Of a stretch of 10,209 nucleotides of DNA, positions 6,144-10,209 are shown in pieces. The notes below the pieces were generated by a model. That model was given only the letters and a program-made list of their open reading frames with translations. It was not told the DNA's origin and did no database searches. Origin of the DNA: Bacillota bacterium (GTDB lineage: Bacteria > Bacillota > Sulfobacillia > Symbiobacteriales > ZC4RG38); NCBI GenBank assembly GCA_003242505.1, contig QGUP01000039.1, positions 1 to 10,209 on the forward strand. Reading direction: 5' to 3'. Position 1 is the stretch's first letter. Every line of letters starts with the position of its first letter. The position numbers and the translations under genes are program-made.

Positions 6144-8470
6144 CAGCTCTCCCCTCCCCTGGCCTCCTCAGCCTCCCGGGAGCGCCCCAGCCTGGTCAGG
6201 GAGTAGACGGCGAGCCCGGCCATGGACAGGACGGTGATCTCAAAGAGGGTATCCCAGCCCCGGAAGTCCACCAGGATGACGTTGACCACGTTCTTGCCGC
6301 CCGCCGCCTCGTAGCTGTTCTCCAGGTAGTACCGGGCGATCTCCGGGGGGAACCGCCGGAGCCCAGCGGCCAGCAGCGTATAAAGCGCTGCCACCGCGCC
6401 CACCGCCACCGCCACCAGCACGTTCACGTCCCGGTACCGGGGCGTCGGGGGATCGACCTTGAGCTGGGGCAGGTGGGCGAAGACCAGCAGGAAGAGGACG
6501 GTGGTGATCACCTCGACGACCAGCTGGGTGAGGGCCAGGTCCGGCGCCCGCATCCAGGCGAAATAGAGGCTGACGGGAAGACCGGTGATGCCCAGGGCCG
6601 CGATCGCCACCAGCCGGTTCCGGGCAAGCAGCGTGGTCAGGGCCCCGGCGGCGATGACGCCCATGAGCACCCACTCGTGGGGCTCGACAGGGGCGAGGTT
6701 CAGTTCTCCAATCCGGAGCCCTTTCATCCAGGCGGTGGTGAGGATGCCCAGCACCGCTGCCCCGAGGATGAAGACCAGGTAATCCCGCAGGAAGCCGGTC
6801 ATCTGGTAGCTGGTGATGGCCCTGGCCCATCGCTCCACCGCCTTTTCCCGCCACCAGAGGTAGTCGTAGACGGCGTTGGCGTGGAGGCGGATGCTGCCGG
6901 CGATCCGCCCGAGGAGCGCCGCCAGGGCGTCAAGCCGCCGGTAGGCCACCAGGCCGCCCACGAGAGCAACCGCCGACATCCCCAGGGCCGGCGTGAAGCC
7001 GTGCCACAGGGCCAGGTGCAGGTGCGGCTCCTCCCCCAGCACCGCCGCCACCGCGGGGGCCACCAGCCCGTGCTCCACCAGGCCGGGGTAGACGCCCACG
7101 GCCACCACCACTGCTGCCAGCACCGCCGGCGGCAGGAGCATCGGCCAGGGAGCCTCGTGGGGGTGCTTGGGGGTGTCGTGGGTCTCCGGGCCGTAGAAGA
7201 TCTTGTGGGCCAGCACCAGGCAGTAGGTGGTGGTGAGGATGCTCGCCCCGGTCCCCACCGCCGCCGCCAGAGCCCCCAGGGGCCCGTGGAGGCTGGCCTC
7301 CAGGAACAGCTCCTTGGAGACGAAGCCGCTCAGCAGCGGCACACCGGCCATGGCGCCGGCACCGACGGCCGCCAGGGCTGCGGTGACGGGCATCGCCCTG
7401 GCCAGCCCCGAGAGCCGGGTGACCTCCCGGGTACCGGTCATATGGTCGATAATCCCGACCACCATGAAGAGGAGACCCTTGAAGGTGGAGTGGTTGAACA
7501 GGTGAAGGATCCCCGCCGCCACCCCCTCGGCGGTGCCGTAGCCGAAGAGGGAGAGGATCAGCCCGAGCTGGCTGACGGTGGACATGGCCAGGATGGCCTT
7601 GAGGTCGGTCTTCTGCAGGGCCAGGTAAGCCCCCAGGACCATGGTGGCCAGGCCCACGGTGCTCACCAGCCCCGTCCAGTAGGGGTGGGGCGAAAAGAGG
7701 GGCCAGAGCCGGGCCACCAGGAAGAGGCCAGCCTTGACCATGGTGGCGGAGTGCAGGTAGGCGCTGACCGGCGTCGGGGCCGCCATCGCGTCCGGCAGCC
7801 AGATGTGGAAGGGCACCTGGGCGCTCTTGGTGAAGGCGCCCAGGAGGATCAGGACCAGCGCCACCCCGGAGAGGGGGTGGGCCAGCACCTCCGACCGCCG
7901 GTCCACTAGCGCCGTCAGCTCATAGGTCCCGGCGATGGACCCGAGGATGGTGATGCCCGCGAGCATAGCCAGGCCGCCGCTGACGGTGATGAGGAGCGCC
8001 TTGACGGCGCCGTAGACCCCGCTCTCCTCGGTGTACCAGAAGCCGATGAGCAGGAACGACGCGACGGAGGTCAGCTCCCAGAAGACGTACAGAACCAGGA
8101 GGTTCCCGCTGAGCACCACCCCGAGCATGGCGCCCATGAACAGGAGGATGTACAGGTAGAACTTCCCCAGGTCCTCCTCGGCGCCCAGGTACAGGATGCT
8201 GTAGAGCATCACCAGGGTGCCGATGCCCGTGATAAGCAGCGCCAGGAGACGCCCCCAGCCGTCGGCCTGCACCGTCAGGGCAATGCCCAGCTGCGGCACC
8301 CAGTTCACGGTGCCGGAAAACCCCTCGGGAATGGACAGCACCAGGGCCAAGGTCGCTACCGCCACCGCCAGGGCCGCGTAGCCCAGGCGGCGCCCCAGCA
8401 GCCGGTACAGAAGCGGCATCAGCACGGCGCCCGCAAAGGGCAGCACGATTGCGCCAAGCGCAGCGGCCAA
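6140..8470 (-). CDS. mrpA: Mrp Na+/H+ antiporter subunit A (NuoL-like large subunit)
   Basis: The largest Mrp subunit, 776 residues. The N-terminal two-thirds is NuoL-like with the expected intramembrane charges: Glu132 in LYVFWELTSVASFLL, Lys215 in AFTKSAQVPFHIWLPDAM, Lys246 in SATMVKAG, Lys291 in LKAILAMSTVSQLG, and His327/Lys331 in NHSTFKG. The C-terminal third carries the MrpA-specific module: a DUF4040-type segment at about 615-668 with RAPDLALTQLVVEV (Asp644, Glu653), a region implicated in Na+ handling in family structures. It then has the NVVNVILVDFRGWDTLFEITVL segment near 727-748. The start is TTG, placed by AGGGGGGG six nt upstream (8477-8484); no better in-frame start is visible and the N-terminus aligns with family members. 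The gene is preceded by a long leader with an internal terminator and is the first gene of the operon. Confidence 0.98.
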   Translation of the reverse strand: MAAALGAIVLPFAGAVLMPLLYRLLGRRLGYAALAVAVATLALVLSIPEGFSGTVNWVPQLGIALTVQADGWGRLLALLITGIGTLVMLYSILYLGAEEDLGKFYLYILLFMGAMLGVVLSGNLLVLYVFWELTSVASFLLIGFWYTEESGVYGAVKALLITVSGGLAMLAGITILGSIAGTYELTALVDRRSEVLAHPLSGVALVLILLGAFTKSAQVPFHIWLPDAMAAPTPVSAYLHSATMVKAGLFLVARLWPLFSPHPYWTGLVSTVGLATMVLGAYLALQKTDLKAILAMSTVSQLGLILSLFGYGTAEGVAAGILHLFNHSTFKGLLFMVVGIIDHMTGTREVTRLSGLARAMPVTAALAAVGAGAMAGVPLLSGFVSKELFLEASLHGPLGALAAAVGTGASILTTTYCLVLAHKIFYGPETHDTPKHPHEAPWPMLLPPAVLAAVVVAVGVYPGLVEHGLVAPAVAAVLGEEPHLHLALWHGFTPALGMSAVALVGGLVAYRRLDALAALLGRIAGSIRLHANAVYDYLWWREKAVERWARAITSYQMTGFLRDYLVFILGAAVLGILTTAWMKGLRIGELNLAPVEPHEWVLMGVIAAGALTTLLARNRLVAIAALGITGLPVSLYFAWMRAPDLALTQLVVEVITTVLFLLVFAHLPQLKVDPPTPRYRDVNVLVAVAVGAVAALYTLLAAGLRRFPPEIARYYLENSYEAAGGKNVVNVILVDFRGWDTLFEITVLSMAGLAVYSLTRLGRSREAEEARGGESW

Positions 8471-8476
8471 GGTATG

Positions 8477-8484
8477 CCCCCCCT
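8477..8484 (-). promoter_or_regulatory. G-rich ribosome binding site before the TTG start of mrpA
   Basis: The minus strand reads AGGGGGGG, then six nt (CATACC), then TTG. The site is a G-run rather than AGGAGG. With the TTG codon this suggests modest initiation on the lead gene of the operon. Confidence 0.6.
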
Positions 8485-8597
8485 ACGAACCACCTTCCGA
8501 AGTCGTTTTATAAATGTACTGTATTTTCTTGAGCTTTTGGCAATCGAAAGGTATAGGTAGGGAAGTAAAGCGGAAACGGTGCTCCCCCCCGGTAGGG

Positions 8598-8646
8598 AAA
8601 CGAAAAACCCATAGCCCCCCTCCCGGTTAGCGAGGGACCATGGGTT
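8598..8646 (-). terminator. Intrinsic terminator inside the mrp leader (attenuator)
   Basis: On the minus strand the arm 8646-8632 (AACCCATGGTCCCTC) pairs with 8620-8606 through 15 consecutive pairs including four G-U. The outer seven (AACCCAT/ATGGGTT) are perfect. The loop is 11 nt. The stem ends in TTT-CG-TTT, giving an interrupted U-run. It lies about 130 nt before the mrpA start and about 140 nt after the predicted transcription start, so it would cut the leader short of all mrp genes. Its 5' arm shares 8640-8646 with a competing upstream helix. Confidence 0.8.
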
Positions 8647-8752
8647 ACAGGACCGGGGCCAACGACTGGGAAAGGCGGCTCCCAGCCTCGGCGTCTTTCC
8701 GTGGCCCGCGATCCGCTTCGGGGGGGCCCTGCAACCATCGTGGAGTCCACGG
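8640..8752 (-). ncRNA. Structured leader RNA, candidate riboswitch aptamer upstream of mrpA
   Basis: On the minus strand 8738-8725 (ATGGTTGCAGGGCC) pairs with 8654-8640 (GGTCCTGTAACCCAT) through 14 base pairs with a single bulged C and two G-U pairs. This P1-like helix encloses 70 nt. Inside are a 6-bp helix GGGCCA/TGGCCC (8707-8702 with 8661-8656) and an 8-bp hairpin GGCTGGGA/TCCCAGTC (8687-8680 with 8671-8664, 8-nt loop). Purine-rich, mostly unpaired segments separate them. A short hairpin CGTGG-ACT-CCACG (8751-8739) stacks directly 5' of P1. The P1 3' strand overlaps the terminator 5' arm, so the two folds are mutually exclusive. I do not recognise the conserved core of ydaO, T-box, GEMM, SAM, FMN, TPP or cobalamin elements. 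A monovalent-cation ligand would fit the downstream genes, but that is inference. Confidence 0.5.
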
Positions 8753-8792
8753 TGGGCCGGGTCCTCACCGACCAAATATCCAGCCATTTTAT

Positions 8793-8821
8793 AGCCTAGC
8801 GTACCACAACCGACCCGTCAA
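8793..8821 (-). promoter_or_regulatory. Sigma-A-like promoter of the mrp operon
   Basis: On the minus strand TTGACG (8821-8816, five of six to consensus) is followed after exactly 17 bp by TAGGCT (8798-8793). An adjacent TATAAA (8793-8788) is an alternative -10, but at a 22-bp spacing. Transcription would start near 8786, immediately upstream of the structured leader. The site follows the inverted-repeat block that probably ends the preceding antiporter transcript, as expected for the head of a new unit. Confidence 0.65.
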
Positions 8822-8840
8822 GGCCGGTAGAACTAAAACA

Positions 8841-8898
8841 ATCCCTGGGGCCGGTGGACCCCGCCGGTCCAGGGACGAACCCCACCGGCCCCAGGGAT
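8841..8898 (-). terminator. Perfect 17-bp inverted repeat, probable terminator of the CPA2 antiporter gene
   Basis: The arms 8841-8857 and 8882-8898 are exact reverse complements (ATCCCTGGGGCCGGTGG on the plus strand) around a 24-nt loop. On the minus strand the stem is followed by TGTTTTAG, a short U-run, so it can end transcription coming from the antiporter gene about 110 nt upstream. The loop itself can pair in an alternative smaller hairpin (TCCCTGG 8842-8848 with CCAGGGA 8869-8875). Confidence 0.6.
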
Positions 8899-8922
8899 GA
8901 ACCCCGCCGGCCCCGGGAAGCG
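8858..8922. repeat. Three tandem degenerate 21-22-bp GC-rich units
   Basis: Units begin at 8858 (ACCCCGCCGGTCCAGGGACG...), 8879 (ACCCCACCGGCCCCAGGGAT...) and 8901 (ACCCCGCCGGCCCCGGGAAG...). They share the pattern ACCCC-RCCGG-YCC-RGGGA. The segment before the first unit (8841-8857) is the exact reverse complement of the core of the second unit, which creates the perfect inverted repeat. The block looks like partial duplication of a GC-rich palindromic element. Confidence 0.65.
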
Positions 8923-8937
8923 TTTTGTACGAAATCT

Positions 8938-8991
8938 TTATCGACAACCGCCTGTGGATAGTGTGAACAACTGTGGACAAAACGTGGATGA
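8938..8991 (-). other. Tandem cluster of DnaA-box-like 9-mers
   Basis: On the minus strand four head-to-tail 9-mers resemble the DnaA box TTATCCACA: TCATCCACG (8991-8983, two mismatches), TTGTCCACA (8980-8972, one), TTGTTCACA (8970-8962, two) and CTATCCACA (8961-8953, one), with spacers of two, one and zero nt. A fifth, TTATCGACA (8938-8946, one mismatch), lies on the plus strand. The cluster sits between the CPA2 stop codon and its probable terminator. No dnaA or dnaN gene is in the window, so a role at an origin cannot be asserted. Confidence 0.5.
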
Positions 8992-9008
8992 CGTTGGGGA
9001 TATCTCCC

Positions 9009-10209
9009 TCAGGCCTCACGGCCAGCGGCCCCGGACGGGGCGCCAGCCCCGTCCCGGAAGACCAGCTTCAGGAGGGGCGGGGTGACCAGGGTGGTGACCA
9101 GGACCACGATCACCATCGCGGTGAAGAGCTCCGGGCCGATGAGCTGCCGGTCCAGGCCGATGGCGGCCACGATCAGCCCCACCTCGCCCCGGGCGACCAT
9201 GCCAGCGCCCACCCCAAGGGCCGAGCGCAGGGGAAACCGGCTGAGGAGTGCCCCCAGGCCGCAGCCCACCACCTTGGTGAGGATGGCCAGGAGACTCAGG
9301 ACGACGATGAAGCCAAGGCCCTCCCCCGCGAGCCCCGAGAGCTGTACCGAGAGGCCCACCCCGACGAAGAAGAAGGGCACCAGGAAGGCAAAGGCCGTCT
9401 TCTCCAGGTCGTGGTAGAGTTCCTCCTGTCCGCCGGCCGCGGAGAGAGTCAGCCCCGCCAGGTAGGCCCCGACGATGCCCGCGAGCCCGAAGGCCTCCGC
9501 AGTAAAGGCAAAGAAGAGGGCGCAGGCGATGGCCGCCCCCTGCCGGGCGGCAGGCAGCGGGAACCGGTCGAACCACCGCAGGAGGCCGGGCAGGAGGTAC
9601 CGGCCGGCCGCGCCGGCCACAACGAAGAAGATGGCGATTCGCACCAGGAGCCCCGCCAGGCTGCCCAGGCCAGAACCCTCTCCGGCGGAGAGGAACCCCA
9701 GGACCAGGGAGAGGACCAGGATGCCCAGGACGTCGTCCAGCACCGCGGCGCCCAGGATGGTCACGCCCTCCCGGCTCCGGAGCCGGCCGAGTTCCCGCAG
9801 GGTCTGGACCGAAATGCTGACGCTGGTGGCCACCAGCAGGGTGCCGGTGAAGATGGCCGTCGGCGTGGGGTAGCCGTGCAAGCCGGCCAAGAGCCACCCG
9901 CCGATGAAGGGCAGGACCACCCCCAGCACCGCCACCAGGGTTGCCGCGCCGGCGTTTCGCCGGAACTCGGAGACATCGGTCTCCAGGCCGGCGAGGAACA
10001 TCAAGAGGATGACGCCAACCTCCGACAGTTCCTTCAGCAGCGGACTCGGATGCAGCCACCCGAGCACCGCCGGCCCGAGGATCACCCCGGCCAGCACGAT
10101 GCCCAGGATCGCCGCCGGGTCGACCCGGGGCCTGAGAAACCCCCCCACAGGACGGGAAACAACACCAAGCCAAATCCCCCCAAGAAAGCGAAAATGCTCA
10201 GATTTGCCG
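9009..10209 (-). CDS. CPA2-family cation/proton antiporter (NapA/Kef-type transmembrane domain), 5'-partial
   Basis: A monovalent cation/proton exchanger of the inner membrane. The frame stays open to the window edge. The first possible start inside (GTG at 10148) has no ribosome site and would lose part of the first helix, and the codons upstream encode plausible family sequence (GGIWLGVVSRPVGGFLRPR). The real start therefore probably lies beyond 10209. Numbering from that GTG, the discontinuous-helix signature ILGAAVLDDVLGILVL has the Asp138-Asp139 pair used for ion and proton binding. LMFLAGLETD lies at 49-58, ATSVSISVQTLRELG at 107-121, a membrane Lys292 in LTKVVGCG, and GMVARGEVGLI at 316-326. 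The DD pair plus a helix Lys resembles electrogenic NapA-type exchangers rather than ND-type Kef channels; this is inference from motifs. The protein ends after the membrane domain with no RCK/TrkA_N domain. The stop TGA is at 9011-9009. Confidence 0.93.
   Translation of the reverse strand, partial: GKSEHFRFLGGIWLGVVSRPVGGFLRPRVDPAAILGIVLAGVILGPAVLGWLHPSPLLKELSEVGVILLMFLAGLETDVSEFRRNAGAATLVAVLGVVLPFIGGWLLAGLHGYPTPTAIFTGTLLVATSVSISVQTLRELGRLRSREGVTILGAAVLDDVLGILVLSLVLGFLSAGEGSGLGSLAGLLVRIAIFFVVAGAAGRYLLPGLLRWFDRFPLPAARQGAAIACALFFAFTAEAFGLAGIVGAYLAGLTLSAAGGQEELYHDLEKTAFAFLVPFFFVGVGLSVQLSGLAGEGLGFIVVLSLLAILTKVVGCGLGALLSRFPLRSALGVGAGMVARGEVGLIVAAIGLDRQLIGPELFTAMVIVVLVTTLVTPPLLKLVFRDGAGAPSGAAGREA

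Noticed and set aside
160..7909. Long plus-strand ORFs opposite the real genes (160-1380, 1212-2651, 3377-5389 and 6473-7909)
   Set aside because: They are antisense shadows of high-GC codon use. Their products are rich in Gly, Pro, His, Gln and Asp without family motifs, and the opposite strand carries unmistakable conserved proteins with ribosome sites.
8530..8556. Plus-strand promoter-like TTGAGC (8530-8535), 17 bp, TATAGG (8553-8558)
   Set aside because: Each hexamer matches only four of six, and no plus-strand gene lies downstream before the convergent antiporter gene. An antisense or small RNA is possible but has no other support.
8508..8768. Minus-strand 86-codon ORF covering the mrp leader, a possible leader peptide
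   Set aside because: It has no Shine-Dalgarno sequence before its start, reads straight through the terminator hairpin, has an unusual Pro/Arg/Gly-rich composition, and is better explained as structured RNA.
8640..8790. The leader as a ydaO (c-di-AMP), T-box, c-di-GMP (GEMM) or SAM element
   Set aside because: The conserved strings I associate with these classes (for example the ydaO CCCGUCAGCUAACC core or the T-box GGUGGNACCGCG box) are absent. Isolated resemblances such as GAAA and GACGC near 8692-8700 do not sit in the correct helices.
8640..8900. Plus-strand 86-codon ORF across the promoter and repeat block
   Set aside because: It covers the mrp promoter and palindromic repeats, has no ribosome site or recognisable motif, and a low-complexity Arg/Pro/Gly product.
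1..10209. CRISPR arrays, tRNA/rRNA genes, insertion sequences, phage or defence genes
   Set aside because: No regular spacer-repeat array, tRNA-like cloverleaf, transposase or recombinase reading frame was seen on either strand. The window is a compact housekeeping and ion-transport region.

Overview
The window looks like chromosomal DNA of a high-GC, probably thermophilic or alkali/salt-exposed member of the Bacillota (Symbiobacterium/Thermaerobacter/Moorella-like). This is an inference. It rests on the G+C-rich codon use, the strong AGGAGG-type ribosome binding sites, the frequent GTG/TTG starts, and the block rpmE - DUF1385 (YqhQ-like) - prfA - prmC, an order I associate with Bacillota. 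Every real gene is read from the minus strand, so transcription runs from high to low coordinates. The long plus-strand ORFs are antisense shadows.

In transcription order: (1) 10209-9009 encodes most of a CPA2-type cation/proton antiporter whose 5' end lies outside the window. (2) 9008-8471 is a 538-bp gene-free region. It holds a tandem cluster of DnaA-box-like 9-mers (8938-8991), a GC-rich inverted-repeat block that probably ends the antiporter transcript (8841-8922), a sigma-A-like promoter (8793-8821), and a leader of about 315 nt with an intrinsic terminator inside it (8598-8646). (3) 8470-2657 is a complete seven-gene Mrp (Mnh) multisubunit Na+/H+ antiporter operon, mrpA-B-C-D-E-F-G in canonical order, with genes overlapping or nearly touching. 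(4) 2673-2313 is rpmE (ribosomal protein bL31) with its own promoter, a leader of about 95 nt and a terminator abutting its stop codon. (5) 2288-1377 is a DUF1385 membrane protein. (6) 1206-124 is prfA (release factor 1), followed directly by the first 37 codons of prmC, which methylates RF1 on its GGQ glutamine.

Two themes emerge. The right two-thirds is a sodium/pH homeostasis locus in which a single-subunit CPA2 exchanger sits next to a complete Mrp complex. The left third is a translation block (bL31, RF1, RF1 methyltransferase).

The most interesting element is the mrp leader. A long-range helix of 14 base pairs (8725-8738 with 8640-8654) encloses about 70 nt of further structure, and its 3' strand shares 7 nt with the 5' arm of a terminator hairpin. 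This is the layout of a transcription-attenuation riboswitch upstream of a sodium-export operon, and I could not match it from memory to a known class.
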